Source of the DNA: Pseudomonas sp. G34
Lineage (GTDB): Bacteria; Pseudomonadota; Gammaproteobacteria; Pseudomonadales; Pseudomonadaceae
DNA: 64,000 nt
Direction: 5' to 3'
Assembly: GCF_031119625.1 (NCBI RefSeq)
Contig: NZ_JAVHZV010000021.1
Span: 1-64,000, forward strand
The notes below the pieces were generated by a model. The model searched no databases and was not told where the DNA came from. It was given only the letters and a program-made list of their open reading frames with translations. A program made the translations under genes and the position numbers. Below are positions 49,984-59,857 of this stretch, in pieces. Within the stretch, counting starts at the first letter, position 1. The number at the start of each line of letters is the position of its first letter.

Positions 49984-50287
49984 CGGTTCACGGCTCGCGG
50001 CGCAGTGGTGGACCCTGCAGCGCAGGGGCCGGGAAAGTATACCGCCTGGGTAGTGGTACCGCGACCTTAGCGCGTTGTAGACGCGTTCGCGCGCCAAATC
50101 ACGAATCCGCCATGCCCGTTCGCGCCGTCATCCAACTGTCATATTGCTTACATAGAGTGGTCATATGGGCTGACGATACTGGGCCCCGTCCCAACCAACA
50201 CGACCCAATCGTGACAAGGCGGCAGATCGGGCGCTACGACCACGGCAGCCAGCCTTTCAATGATTACCACTCTGCTAGGAGCAAGGC
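49984..50287. other. 304-base regulatory region ahead of pstS
   Basis: No gene is visible. The right half carries the four-unit Pho box and -10 described separately; the left half should hold the thioesterase promoter on the minus strand. TAGGAGCA at 50277-50284 is the pstS ribosome site. Confidence 0.7.
50125..50180 (+). promoter_or_regulatory. Pho box and promoter of pstS
   Basis: Four seven-base half-sites stand in exact 11-base register: CCGTCAT (50125-50131), CTGTCAT (50136-50142), CTTACAT (50147-50153) and TGGTCAT (50158-50164). The second is a perfect consensus unit. A -10 hexamer GATACT (50175-50180) begins ten bases after the last half-site, where PhoB replaces the -35 element. Confidence 0.9.
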
Positions 50288-51256
50288 ATGAAACTGAAGC
50301 GTTTGATGGCAGCCATGACTTTCGTCGCCGCTGGCGTCGCCACTGCCAACGCGGTTGCCGCTGTCGATCCGGCTCTGCCGACCTATGAGAAGACCTCGGG
50401 CGTATCGGGCAACCTGTCCAGCGTCGGCTCCGACTCTCTGGCCAACCTGATGACCCTGTGGGCTGAGAGCTACAAGCAGTCCTACCCGAACGTGAATATC
50501 CAGATCCAGGCTGCCGGCTCCTCCACCGCGCCACCTGCGCTGACCGAAGGTACCGCCAACCTCGGCCCGATGTCGCGCCCGATGAAGGACAGCGAAATCC
50601 AGGCCTTCGAGCAGAAGTACGGCTACAAGCCGACTGCCGTGCCGGTCGCCATCGATGCCCTGGCGGTATTCGTGCACAAGGACAACCCGATCAAGCAGCT
50701 GACCATGCAGCAGGTCGACGCGATCTTCTCCAGCACCCGTCTGTGCGGTGAAGCCAAGGACGTGAAAACCTGGGGCGAGCTGGGCCTGAGCGGTGAGTGG
50801 GCGGCCAAGCCGATCCAGCTGTTCGGTCGTAACTCGGTATCCGGCACCTACGGCTACTTCAAGGAAGAAGCCCTGTGCAAAGGCGACTTCAAGTCCAACG
50901 TCAACGAGCAGCCGGGTTCGGCTTCCGTGGTGCAGTCGATCTCCAGCACCGTCAACGCCATCGGTTACTCGGGCATCGGCTACCGCACCGCCAGCGTGCG
51001 CGCCGTTCCCCTGGTCAACAAGAAGGGTGAAGTCGAGGAAGCCAACGAGACCAACGCACTGTCGGGCAAATACCCGCTGGCTCGCTTCTTCTACATCTAC
51101 GTGAACAAGGCGCCGAACAAGCCGCTGAGCCCGCTGGATGCCGAGTTCCTCAAGCTGATCCTGTCCAAGCAGGGCCAGGACGTGGTGGTCAAGGACGGCT
51201 ACATCCCGCTGCCGCTCAAGGTCATCGAGAAGACCCGCAAGGAATTGGGTCTGTAA
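50288..51256 (+). CDS. pstS: Phosphate ABC transporter binding protein PstS
   Basis: 322-residue periplasmic phosphate-binding protein. A signal peptide (about 1-24, [17 protein letters not shown]) precedes the phosphate-site stretches [27 protein letters not shown] and [14 protein letters not shown]. It belongs to the PstS form common in Pseudomonas, which supplies the PstCAB importer and, through it, PhoR signalling. It is controlled by the strong Pho box upstream. A hairpin at 51281-51309 follows. Confidence 0.96.
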   Translation: MKLKRLMAAMTFVAAGVATANAVAAVDPALPTYEKTSGVSGNLSSVGSDSLANLMTLWAESYKQSYPNVNIQIQAAGSSTAPPALTEGTANLGPMSRPMKDSEIQAFEQKYGYKPTAVPVAIDALAVFVHKDNPIKQLTMQQVDAIFSSTRLCGEAKDVKTWGELGLSGEWAAKPIQLFGRNSVSGTYGYFKEEALCKGDFKSNVNEQPGSASVVQSISSTVNAIGYSGIGYRTASVRAVPLVNKKGEVEEANETNALSGKYPLARFFYIYVNKAPNKPLSPLDAEFLKLILSKQGQDVVVKDGYIPLPLKVIEKTRKELGL

Positions 51257-51280
51257 TCAGCTCCTAGCCAGCAATCCCGC

Positions 51281-51309
51281 AGCCCGCCTCTCCCCCGGAG
51301 AGGTGGGCT
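51281..51309 (+). terminator. Hairpin between pstS and pstC
   Basis: Thirteen-base arms AGCCCGCCTCTCC (51281-51293) and GGAGAGGTGGGCT (51297-51309) pair with one mismatch, a very stable stem; there is no T run. It may partly end pstS transcripts so that PstS is made in excess over the membrane subunits. Confidence 0.65.
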
Positions 51310-51314
51310 TCGCT

Positions 51315-51359
51315 ACGTCACCGTGCTGTAACTTTTCTGTCACATGAACCGCCTAGATT
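51315..51359 (+). promoter_or_regulatory. Second Pho box and promoter, ahead of pstC
   Basis: Three half-sites in 11-base register: ACGTCAC (51315-51321), CTGTAAC (51326-51332) and CTGTCAC (51337-51343). TAGATT (51354-51359) lies ten bases further, the same spacing as at pstS. This gives pstCAB-phoU its own PhoB-dependent start. Confidence 0.82.
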
Positions 51360-51425
51360 GTCGGGGGCTCGCGGAGCAGACGAAAAATACGGCGCGCTCA
51401 TGGCCGCGCAGAGACGCTCTCCATT

Positions 51426-53711
51426 ATGAATGACTTGGCAAGTGAACCCATGACCGCCTCTCCCAATTCCCTCGGGCTGGACTTCAACACGCCGGCCCTG
51501 CAACGCAAGCGGCGCATACGCGCCTTCAAGGATCGCCTGGCCCGCTGGTGCGTATCCATCGGTGGCTTGGCTGTCCTGGGCGCCATCACCCTGATCTTCT
51601 TCTATCTCGCCTATGTCGTGCTGCCGATGTTCCAGGGCGCCGATCTCGAGAAGCGCGACGCCGTGCAGCCAGCCTGGCTGGCCGATGCCGGCAAGCCGCT
51701 GCTGATGACCCTGGAGGAGCAGAACCAGGTCGGCATGCGCCTGGCCAGTGATGGCAAGATCCAGTTCTTCGATGCCCAGAGCATGCAAGCCCTGAACAGC
51801 ATCGACCTGCCCCTGCCGGCCGGCACCGAAGTGGTTTCCGTCGGTCAGGATCAGCCAGGCAGCCACCGTGTCGCCCTCGGCCTGTCCAATGGCCAGGCAC
51901 TGGTGTTCGAACATGCCTATCGCATCACCTACCCGGATGACGTGAAAACCATCACGCCATCCATCGTCTACCCGTTCGGTGAAGCACCGCTGACCATCGA
52001 CCCCCAGGGTCGGCCGCTGGAGCACATGGGCATCAGCGTGAACAGCGGTACCTTGCTGATCGCCGGTTCCGTGGGCAGCGAGCTACAGGTGCTGAGCCTG
52101 AGTCGCGAAGAAAACATGATGACCGGCGAGGTCGAGGTCAGCGAGGAGCGCCTGGCGCTGCCGCAGATTGCCGAGCCGATCAAGGAACTGATCATCGAGC
52201 CCCGCCAGCACTGGCTGTTCGTGGTCAACGGCCGCGCCACCGCCGACGTCTTCGACCTGCGCGCCAAGGCCCTCAATGGCCGCTACAAGCTACTCAACGA
52301 CGGCGCTCGCGAAGTGACCCATGTCACCTCGCTGCTGGGCGGCATCTCGCTGCTCATCGGCGACAGCACTGGCGGTATCAGCCAGTGGTTCATGGTGCGC
52401 GACGAAGACGGCAAGTCCGAGCTCAAGCAGGTACGTGAATTCAAGATGGCCGACAGCCCGGTCAGCCAGATCATCCCGGAGGAGCGCCGCAAGGGCTTCA
52501 TCGCCCTGGATGAGAAGGGCAACCTGGGGATTTTCCACAGTACCGCGCACCGTACGCTGCTGGTCGAGCCGGTGGCCGAAGGCCACAACATCGCCGCGCT
52601 GTCGCCGCGCGCCAACCGCGTCCTGGTCGAAGCCAATGGCAAGATCGAGCGTATCCTGGTCGACAACCCCCATCCGGAGATTTCCTGGAGCTCGCTGTGG
52701 GGCAAGGTCTGGTACGAGAACTACGACAAGCCGGAGTACGTCTGGCAGTCGACCTCCGCCAGTACCGATGCCGAGCCCAAGCTGAGCCTGGCACCGCTGG
52801 CCTTCGGTACCCTGAAAGCGGCCTTCTACGCCATGTTGCTGGCTGCGCCACTGGCCATCGCCGCGGCGATCTATACCGCCTACTTCATGGCCCCGGCGAT
52901 GCGCGGCAAGGTCAAGCCGGTCATCGAACTGATGGAAGCGCTGCCGACGGTGATCCTCGGTTTCTTCGCCGGCCTGTTCCTGGCGCCCTATGTCGAGGGG
53001 CACCTGCCCGGGATATTCAGCCTGCTGATCTTCACCCCGGTTGGCATCCTGCTGGCGGGCTTCCTCTGGAGCCGCCTGCCGGAGTCCATTCGCCTGCGGG
53101 TGCCGGATGGCTGGGAAGCCGCCCTGTTGATACCGGTCATCCTGCTGGTCGGCTCGTTCTCCCTGAGCATGAGCGGGCACCTGGAGAACTGGCTGTTCGA
53201 CGGCAACATGCGCGCCTGGCTGACCAATGACCTGGGTATTCCGTTCGACCAGCGCAACGCCCTGGTGGTTGGCCTGGCCATGGGCTTCGCGGTGATCCCG
53301 AACATCTACTCGATCGCCGAAGACGCCGTGTTCAGCGTACCCAAGAGCCTGACCTTCGGCTCCCTGGCACTGGGTGCCACGCCCTGGCAGACCCTGACCC
53401 GCGTGGTGATCCTGACCGCCAGCCCGGGCATCTTCTCGGCGCTGATGATCGGCATGGGGCGCGCCGTCGGCGAGACCATGATCGTGCTGATGGCTACCGG
53501 CAACACGCCGATCATGGACATGAACATCTTCCAGGGCCTGCGCACCCTGGCGGCCAACGTGGCGGTGGAAATGCCCGAGTCGGAGGTCGGCGGCACTCAC
53601 TATCGCGTGCTGTTCCTCTCCGCATTGGTGCTGCTGACCTTCACCTTCTTCATGAACACCCTGGCCGAGCTGGTGCGTCAGCGCCTGCGCGTCAAATACG
53701 CATCGCTCTGA
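51426..53711 (+). CDS. pstC: Phosphate ABC transporter permease PstC, extended form
   Basis: 761 residues, more than twice the size of E. coli PstC. A cytoplasmic N-terminus and TM1 (about 40-63) are followed by a periplasmic region of about 390 residues, with beta-propeller-like strands, before the permease core begins near 455. The core carries the ABC permease loop [44 protein letters not shown]. The enlarged form is standard in pseudomonads; the role of the insert is not known to me. Confidence 0.95.
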   Translation: MNDLASEPMTASPNSLGLDFNTPALQRKRRIRAFKDRLARWCVSIGGLAVLGAITLIFFYLAYVVLPMFQGADLEKRDAVQPAWLADAGKPLLMTLEEQNQVGMRLASDGKIQFFDAQSMQALNSIDLPLPAGTEVVSVGQDQPGSHRVALGLSNGQALVFEHAYRITYPDDVKTITPSIVYPFGEAPLTIDPQGRPLEHMGISVNSGTLLIAGSVGSELQVLSLSREENMMTGEVEVSEERLALPQIAEPIKELIIEPRQHWLFVVNGRATADVFDLRAKALNGRYKLLNDGAREVTHVTSLLGGISLLIGDSTGGISQWFMVRDEDGKSELKQVREFKMADSPVSQIIPEERRKGFIALDEKGNLGIFHSTAHRTLLVEPVAEGHNIAALSPRANRVLVEANGKIERILVDNPHPEISWSSLWGKVWYENYDKPEYVWQSTSASTDAEPKLSLAPLAFGTLKAAFYAMLLAAPLAIAAAIYTAYFMAPAMRGKVKPVIELMEALPTVILGFFAGLFLAPYVEGHLPGIFSLLIFTPVGILLAGFLWSRLPESIRLRVPDGWEAALLIPVILLVGSFSLSMSGHLENWLFDGNMRAWLTNDLGIPFDQRNALVVGLAMGFAVIPNIYSIAEDAVFSVPKSLTFGSLALGATPWQTLTRVVILTASPGIFSALMIGMGRAVGETMIVLMATGNTPIMDMNIFQGLRTLAANVAVEMPESEVGGTHYRVLFLSALVLLTFTFFMNTLAELVRQRLRVKYASL

Positions 53712-53724
53712 GGACTGCAAGACC

Positions 53725-55401
53725 ATGTCCGTGAAACAGAACAACCTCAAATCCTGGTTCAAGAGCGGCTCGCCGTGGATCTGGATGAATGCCGGTGCGG
53801 TATCCATCGCCATCGTCATGGTCATCGGCCTGCTGTCGGTGATCGCCGTGCGCGGCCTGGCGCACTTCTGGCCGGCCGATATCGTCGAGGGCAACTACCT
53901 GATACCCGGCAAGGCCGCCACGGTCATGGCCGGGGAAGTGGTGCAGAAAGAAGAGATTCCACGCGCCCGCCTGGCCGCCGCCGGGCTGCCGGTGAGCGCC
54001 GACGGTGGCGAGTTCATGACCCGTGAACTGCTCAAGGTGGGTAACCGTGACTTCTATGGCGCGGACTTCTCCTGGGTGGTCGGCGAATGGCTGACCGATC
54101 TGCGCAAGCCCAAGGACATGACCGCCTTCGAGCGGCGCGAGTGGGGCAACTTCTATGGCTATGTGGTCAACGTCAAGCAAGAGGGGCGCCTGATCGCCGA
54201 AGGCGAGGCCGCCTGGCCGGAACTGCAGAAGCGCCTGGAGCGCGTCGACGAGCTGCACGGTGAAATCGTCAAGCTGGAGAAGCGCGATATCGGCCGCATC
54301 AACGCCGGTCTCGAGCGTGTTCGTTTGCAGACCCGCCGATTGGAGCTCGACGGTAAGCTGAACGAGGCCGCGCAGGCCGACCTGGCCGCCGAGCGCGCCC
54401 GCTGGGATGCCGAGTACAAGGTGCTGGAGCAGGAACTCAACGCCCGCTACCAGCAGTTCAACCGCGACAGCGTGACCGTGCGTTCGGCCGAGGGTCGCGA
54501 GCAGGAGATCAGCCTCGGCAAGGTGGTACGCGCCTATCGTCCCAACGCCATGACCACGCTGGACAAGCTCAGCTTCTACGGCAGCAAGCTGTGGGAATTC
54601 GTCAGCGATGACCCGCGTGAGGCGAACACCGAAGGCGGTATCTTCCCGGCGATCTTCGGCACCGTCATGATGACCCTGATCATGGCGGTGATCGTCACCC
54701 CGTTCGGGGTGGTTGCCGCCATCTACCTGCGCGAATACGCCAAGCAGGGCCCACTGACCCGGGTGATCCGCATCGCGGTGAACAACCTGGCCGGTGTGCC
54801 GGCGATCGTCTACGGCGTATTCGGCCTGGGCTTCTTCGTCTATGTGCTGGGTGGCTCGATCGACCGCCTGTTCTTCCCGGAAGCCGCGCCGGCGCCGACC
54901 TTCGGCACCCCCGGCCTGCTGTGGGCCTCGCTGACCCTGGCGCTGCTCGCGGTACCGGTGGTGATCGTCGCCACCGAGGAAGGCCTGTCGCGTATTCCCC
55001 GGGCTTTGCGTGAGGGCTCCCTGGCCCTGGGCGCGACCAAGGTGGAAACCCTGTGGCGCGTGGTGCTGCCGATGGCCAGCCCGGCGATGATGACCGGCCT
55101 GATCCTCGCCGTGGCCCGTGCCGCCGGTGAAGTCGCACCGCTGATGCTGGTGGGCGTGGTCAAGCTGGCGCCGAGCCTGCCGGTGGACGGCAACTACCCT
55201 TATCTGCACCTGGACCAGAAGATCATGCACCTGGGCTTCCATATCTTCGACGTCGGCTTCCAGAGCCCCAACGTCGAAGCGGCGCGCCCGCTGGTCTACG
55301 CTACGGCGTTGCTGCTGGTGCTGGTCATCGCGATTCTCAACCTGACGGCCATCTACATGCGCAACCGCTTGCGCGAGAAGTACAAGGCCCTGGATCACTA
55401 A
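53725..55401 (+). CDS. pstA: Phosphate ABC transporter permease PstA, extended form
   Basis: 558 residues. TM1 at about 22-45; a large periplasmic insertion follows (about 46-285), including a charged coiled-coil-like helix ([25 protein letters not shown]); then a typical PstA core with the loop [40 protein letters not shown]. It pairs with PstC; both subunits carry inserts, which probably contact each other or PstS. It starts 13 bases after pstC. Confidence 0.95.
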   Translation: MSVKQNNLKSWFKSGSPWIWMNAGAVSIAIVMVIGLLSVIAVRGLAHFWPADIVEGNYLIPGKAATVMAGEVVQKEEIPRARLAAAGLPVSADGGEFMTRELLKVGNRDFYGADFSWVVGEWLTDLRKPKDMTAFERREWGNFYGYVVNVKQEGRLIAEGEAAWPELQKRLERVDELHGEIVKLEKRDIGRINAGLERVRLQTRRLELDGKLNEAAQADLAAERARWDAEYKVLEQELNARYQQFNRDSVTVRSAEGREQEISLGKVVRAYRPNAMTTLDKLSFYGSKLWEFVSDDPREANTEGGIFPAIFGTVMMTLIMAVIVTPFGVVAAIYLREYAKQGPLTRVIRIAVNNLAGVPAIVYGVFGLGFFVYVLGGSIDRLFFPEAAPAPTFGTPGLLWASLTLALLAVPVVIVATEEGLSRIPRALREGSLALGATKVETLWRVVLPMASPAMMTGLILAVARAAGEVAPLMLVGVVKLAPSLPVDGNYPYLHLDQKIMHLGFHIFDVGFQSPNVEAARPLVYATALLLVLVIAILNLTAIYMRNRLREKYKALDH

Positions 55402-55407
55402 TTCTGC

Positions 55408-55482
55408 TACAGGCGGCAGGCTGCAGGCCTCGGGCAAGAGCCGGCTTGTCGTCTGCAGCTTGGAACCTGAAGCCTCCGAAGG
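55408..55482. repeat. Degenerate dispersed repeat between pstA and pstB
   Basis: The 89-base gap contains partly self-complementary text: CAAGAGCCGGCTTG at its centre, and GCTGCAGG against CTGCAGC further out. The GCTGCAGGC / GAAGCCT vocabulary is like that of dispersed pseudomonad spacer repeats. It ends just before AAGGAGA, the pstB ribosome site. Confidence 0.45.
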
Positions 55483-55490
55483 AGACTGGT

Positions 55491-56324
55491 ATGCAACACG
55501 AAACCGCTACCCACGGCATCGATCTCGCGGCACTGGGCCGTGACAAGCAGAGCCTCGACCTGACCAAGGAAACCACGGCCATCGAAGTGCCGGGTCTGAA
55601 CCTGTTCTATGGCGACAAGCAGGCGCTGTACGACGTCACCATGAACATCCCCAAGCAGCGCGTGACCGCCTTCATCGGCCCGTCGGGCTGCGGCAAGTCG
55701 ACCCTGCTGCGTACCTTCAACCGGATGAACGATCTGGTCGACGGTTGCCGCGTGGAAGGCGAGATCAACATCGACGGCCGCAACATCTACCGCAAGGGTG
55801 AAGACGTTGCCGAGCTGCGCCGCCGCGTCGGCATGGTGTTCCAGAAGCCCAACCCGTTCCCCAAGAGCATCTACGAGAACGTGGTGTACGGCCTGCGCAT
55901 TCAGGGCATCAACCAGAAGCGCATCCTTGACGAGGCTGTCGAATCGGGCCTGAAGAGCGCCGCCCTGTGGGACGAAGTGAAGGACCGTCTGCACGAGTCG
56001 GCCCTTGGCCTGTCCGGCGGCCAGCAACAGCGCCTGGTGATCGCCCGTACCGTGGCGGTGCAGCCCGAAGTGCTGCTGCTCGACGAGCCCTGCTCGGCGC
56101 TCGACCCGATTTCCACGCTGAAGGTCGAAGAGCTGATCTACGAATTGAAATCCAGGTACACCATCGTCATCGTGACCCACAACATGCAGCAGGCCGCGCG
56201 GGTCTCCGACTACACGGCGTTCATGTACATGGGCAAGTTGATCGAGTTCGGGGACACCGACGCGCTGTTCACCAACCCGGCCAGGAAGCAGACCGAAGAC
56301 TACATTACCGGCCGCTACGGCTGA
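55491..56324 (+). CDS. pstB: Phosphate ABC transporter ATPase PstB
   Basis: 277-residue ABC ATPase. After a 30-residue N-terminal extension come Walker [10 protein letters not shown], the Q loop in [16 protein letters not shown], signature LSGGQQQRL, Walker [13 protein letters not shown] and the H loop [15 protein letters not shown] stands at the right distance before ATG 55491. Confidence 0.97.
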   Translation: MQHETATHGIDLAALGRDKQSLDLTKETTAIEVPGLNLFYGDKQALYDVTMNIPKQRVTAFIGPSGCGKSTLLRTFNRMNDLVDGCRVEGEINIDGRNIYRKGEDVAELRRRVGMVFQKPNPFPKSIYENVVYGLRIQGINQKRILDEAVESGLKSAALWDEVKDRLHESALGLSGGQQQRLVIARTVAVQPEVLLLDEPCSALDPISTLKVEELIYELKSRYTIVIVTHNMQQAARVSDYTAFMYMGKLIEFGDTDALFTNPARKQTEDYITGRYG

Positions 56325-56486
56325 GGCCATGGCAGATACGCCCTGGCTTTGTCGGGCGCGCTTGCCGTACGGTCAGCGCACGCCCTTAACGCCAGTGAAC
56401 ATTTCCCAGGGCCCGGGTGCCTGGATAAACGTGGAAGGTGCGGGCGCACCATGGCCACTCAAGCGTAGCTTTCGCGGAGCGAACAG

Positions 56487-57215
56487 ATGATCAACAAAGA
56501 CAGCCTGACCCACCACATTTCCCAGCAGTTCAACGCCGAGCTGGAGGAAGTGCGCAGCCACCTCCTGGCCATGGGCGGCCTGGTCGAGAAACAGGTCAAC
56601 GATGCGGTCACCTCGCTGATCGAGGCCGACTCGGGTCTGGCCCAGCAGGTGCGTGAGATCGATGACCAGATCAACCAGATGGAGCGCAATATCGACGAGG
56701 AATGCGTGCGCATTCTTGCCCGTCGCCAGCCGGCCGCCTCGGATCTGCGGCTGATAATCAGCATCTCCAAGTCGGTGATCGACCTGGAGCGCATCGGTGA
56801 CGAGGCCACCAAGATCGCCAAGCGCGCGATCCTGCTGACCGAAGAAGGCGAGTCGCCACGCGGTTACGTCGAGGTTCGCCACATCGGCGACCAGGTGCGC
56901 AAGATGGTTCAGGAGGCGCTGGACGCCTTCGCCCGTTTCGACGCCGACCTGGCGCTGTCGGTCGCCCAGTACGACAAGACCGTCGATCGCGAGTACAAGA
57001 CCGCGCTGCGCGAGCTGGTCACCTACATGATGGAAGACCCGCGCTCGATCTCCCGCGTGCTCAACGTGATCTGGGCGCTGCGCTCGCTGGAGCGTATCGG
57101 CGATCACGCGCGCAACATCGCTGAACTGGTGATTTACCTGGTGCGCGGCACCGACGTCAAACACATTGGCCTGACCCGCATGCAGGAAGAAGTGCAGGGC
57201 GGCGCCAAGGACTGA
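56487..57215 (+). CDS. phoU: Phosphate signalling protein PhoU
   Basis: 242 residues forming two three-helix PhoU repeats, each with the metal-binding E/D pattern (RIGDEATKIAKRAI; RIGDHARNIAELV). It links PstSCAB status to PhoR and prevents toxic phosphate uptake. It lies 162 bases after pstB; no separate Pho box is visible in that gap. Confidence 0.96.
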   Translation: MINKDSLTHHISQQFNAELEEVRSHLLAMGGLVEKQVNDAVTSLIEADSGLAQQVREIDDQINQMERNIDEECVRILARRQPAASDLRLIISISKSVIDLERIGDEATKIAKRAILLTEEGESPRGYVEVRHIGDQVRKMVQEALDAFARFDADLALSVAQYDKTVDREYKTALRELVTYMMEDPRSISRVLNVIWALRSLERIGDHARNIAELVIYLVRGTDVKHIGLTRMQEEVQGGAKD

Positions 57216-57346
57216 TGGCCGGCCCGGCGGGCGCGCATCCGCGCAGCGATTGCTCCGGCTGTGCGCGCGCGCCCAGGGATATGCTTTTGTGTTGGCAATG
57301 AGCCAGTGCTCACGTCTATGCTAATCACCATTCGAGGGAGTGGTCG

Positions 57347-58249
57347 ATGAGCAAAGTCAGTGTACTGGTGGTGGACGACGCCACCTTTATCCGCGATCTG
57401 GTGAAGAAGGGGCTGCGTGACAACCTTCCCGGGATCCAGATCGAGGAAGCGGTCAACGGGCGCAAGGCCCAGCAGATGCTCGGCCGCAATCCGATCGATC
57501 TGATTCTCTGTGACTGGGAAATGCCGGAAATGTCCGGCCTCGAGCTGCTGCAATGGTGCCGTGAGCAGGAGTCGCTGAAAGGCGTGCCGTTCATCATGGT
57601 CACCAGCCGCGGCGACAAGGAAAACGTGGTGCAGGCCATCCAGGCCGGCGTCTCCGATTTCATCGGCAAGCCGTTTTCCAACGAGCAATTGATCACCAAG
57701 GTCAAGAAAGCCCTGCAGCGCGCCGGCAAGCTGGCCGCGTTGATGTCGGCTGCGCCGCCGAAAATGCTCAGCACCGGTGCCTTTGCCAACGACTCGCTGG
57801 CCGCGCTGACGGGCGGCAAGAGCGAAGTGGTGCGCTCTGCTGCGCCCACGCCAGCGGCCGCCTTTGCGGCAAGTCCTGCCGCTGCACCTGCCAAGGCTGC
57901 CGCGACGCCGGCCGGCCGTGGGCAGGGGCAACTGCGCTTGCCCGGCGGCATGATGGCCTGCGTGGTCAAGGCGCTGAGCCTCAAGGAAGCCTTGCTGGTG
58001 GTCAAGCGTGGCGAGCTGTTGCCGCAGGTGCTGGAGAGTGCCGTGCTCGACCTCGAGCAGGGCGAGGCCTCGGAGGTGGCGCGGCTCAATGGCTACCTGC
58101 ACAGCGTTTCCGCGTTCGAGCCCAAGCCGGACAGCGAATGGCTGCAGGTGGTGTTTCGCTTCGTCGATCGTGACCCGCAGAAGATGGACTACCTGTCGCG
58201 CCTGATCGCTCGCGGTACCGCCCAGAAGCACTTCTCCCCGGGCGCCTGA
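57347..58249 (+). CDS. Response regulator with degenerate PilZ-like C-terminal domain
   Basis: 300 residues: receiver domain (1-125; VVDDATFIRD, phospho-Asp in LILCDWEMPEMSG, Lys in IGKPFSNEQ), an Ala/Pro-rich linker (about 150-190), then a domain of about 105 residues reading like a PilZ fold (VVKALSLKEALLVV, LPQVLESAVLDL, FRFVDRDPQKMDYLSRLI). The c-di-GMP-binding RxxxR and D/NxSxxG residues are not conserved, so ligand binding is doubtful. No DNA-binding motif. It follows phoU in P. aeruginosa too, as I recall; the kinase partner is unknown. Confidence 0.8.
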   Translation: MSKVSVLVVDDATFIRDLVKKGLRDNLPGIQIEEAVNGRKAQQMLGRNPIDLILCDWEMPEMSGLELLQWCREQESLKGVPFIMVTSRGDKENVVQAIQAGVSDFIGKPFSNEQLITKVKKALQRAGKLAALMSAAPPKMLSTGAFANDSLAALTGGKSEVVRSAAPTPAAAFAASPAAAPAKAAATPAGRGQGQLRLPGGMMACVVKALSLKEALLVVKRGELLPQVLESAVLDLEQGEASEVARLNGYLHSVSAFEPKPDSEWLQVVFRFVDRDPQKMDYLSRLIARGTAQKHFSPGA

Positions 58250-58257
58250 CAGGCGCG

Positions 58258-58284
58258 CGAGCGCGCACCCATACCGCGCGCTCG
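58258..58284. terminator. Hairpin between convergent genes
   Basis: Perfect nine-base arms CGAGCGCGC (58258-58266) and GCGCGCTCG (58276-58284) lie in the 42 bases between the response regulator and phrB stops. No T run, but the position suits transcript ends from both sides. Confidence 0.5.
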
Positions 58285-58291
58285 GCCCCCC

Positions 58292-59710
58292 TTACGCCAC
58301 CTCGTTGAGGTGGCGCTGCCAAGACTCCGGAATCTGCTCCAGCTTCGGGTAGTTGAGTGCCTCGAGCTGCTGGGCCTGGAGCAGGAACGGCGTATGCCGC
58401 AGGTGTTCCGGCAGGTGACGCAGTTCCGGTAGCCACAGGCTCACGTATTCGCCCTTGGGGTCGTACTGGCGTGCCTGCTTGAGCGCGTTGAAGGTGCGCT
58501 TGAGCCGCGGGTCGCTGCCAACGCCGGCCAGATAGGCCCAGTTGCCCCAGTTGCTTGCCGGGTCATAGTCGATCAGGTGTTCCTCGAACCAGGCCGCGCC
58601 GTGGCGCCAGTCCTGCTCCAGGTCGCTGACCAGGTAGCTGGCCACCACCTGGCGCCCGCGGTTGGACATGTAGCCGGTGGCGATCAGCTCGCGCATGTTG
58701 GCGTCCACCAGCGGCATGCCGGTGCGGCCCTGGGTCCACTGCTCGAAGCGCTCGTCTATCTGTTGCGGCGCGCGCTCGGTGGCCTTCAGCCCACCCGCCT
58801 CGAACAGCGCCTGGCCATGGCGCTGCAGGGTGCAACGGAAGAATTCGCGCCACAGCAGTTCCAGCCATAGCCAATAGGTCGACTCGTTGGCGCCGTAGAG
58901 CGACTCGTGGCGGCGCAACTCGGCGGCAGTGCGGCGCGGCGACAGCGAGCCGTTGGCCAGCCAGGGCGAGAACTTGGAGGAGTACTCGCTGCCAATCATG
59001 CCGTTGCGCGTGTCCTTGTAGGTGCGCACGTTCTGGCTGTCCCACAGGTAATCACGCAAACGCGCCAGGGCGGCGGCCTCGCCACCGGAAAAGGGGAAAG
59101 CGCTCGGCACCACGCTCAGTGCGTCGCCCAAGCCCATTTGCGATTGGCTGGGCAGGGCGTAGGCGTGCGCGTCCAGGCCTTCCGGCAATGGCGGCAGCTG
59201 CTCGGGAGCCGGCTGCGGCTGGAACACGTACTGGCGACCATCGATCAGTGTACGGAACTGGCTGTAGACCGTTGGCAGCTGGTCGAGCGGGCAGGGTAGC
59301 TCGGCTTCGCTGAACAGTGCGTTGCTCTGAGCGGTGCGCAGCGGCACCGAGCCCAGGGCGTCGCGCACGCGGGCGAGTACGGCACGCTCCTGCGGAGCGA
59401 TCTCATCGAGGGTCAGCACCTGGCGCATGTCGAACTGGCCGACCAGCTGTACGATCACGTCTTCTGGCTTGCCGGTGACCACCAGCAGCTTGGAGCCGCG
59501 CTGGCGCAGCGCGCTGTCCAGCGCGGTCAGGCTTTCCAGCAGGAAGCGCGCACGGTGCACGCCGATGCGCCGGCTGCCGAACTGGTCGAACTGCAGCAGC
59601 GCCGGGTCGAGCACGTAGAGTGGTAGCAGGCAATTGGAAGCGAGCGCAGCCTGCAGGCCGGGGTGATCATCGAGGCGAAGATCCTGTTTGAACCAGAGCA
59701 GCGCGCGCAT
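58292..59710 (-). CDS. phrB: Deoxyribodipyrimidine photolyase
   Basis: 472-residue cryptochrome/photolyase. The N-terminal antenna domain begins RALLWFKQDLRLDDHPGL; the FAD domain has TYWLWLELLWREFFRCTL and TGMPLVDANMRELIATGYMSNRGRQVVASYLVSDL, then NWGNWAYLAGVGSDPR. The wording RQVVASYLV and the absence of a C-terminal tail are compatible with a CPD photolyase or a DASH-type cryptochrome; I cannot fully separate the two. ATG at 59710. Confidence 0.88.
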   Translation of the reverse strand: MRALLWFKQDLRLDDHPGLQAALASNCLLPLYVLDPALLQFDQFGSRRIGVHRARFLLESLTALDSALRQRGSKLLVVTGKPEDVIVQLVGQFDMRQVLTLDEIAPQERAVLARVRDALGSVPLRTAQSNALFSEAELPCPLDQLPTVYSQFRTLIDGRQYVFQPQPAPEQLPPLPEGLDAHAYALPSQSQMGLGDALSVVPSAFPFSGGEAAALARLRDYLWDSQNVRTYKDTRNGMIGSEYSSKFSPWLANGSLSPRRTAAELRRHESLYGANESTYWLWLELLWREFFRCTLQRHGQALFEAGGLKATERAPQQIDERFEQWTQGRTGMPLVDANMRELIATGYMSNRGRQVVASYLVSDLEQDWRHGAAWFEEHLIDYDPASNWGNWAYLAGVGSDPRLKRTFNALKQARQYDPKGEYVSLWLPELRHLPEHLRHTPFLLQAQQLEALNYPKLEQIPESWQRHLNEVA

Positions 59711-59857
59711 GGTATTTTCCCTCATAGTCGACTGCATATTGATCGCAATGTGGTATGACAAGTTCAGCGCCGTCCGGCGGCGACGAGAGGTCATGGCGAC
59801 TGACGCGAAGGCTCACAACCACTAGACTGTGCGGCTGTTTTTCAGGAGCCCCGCACA

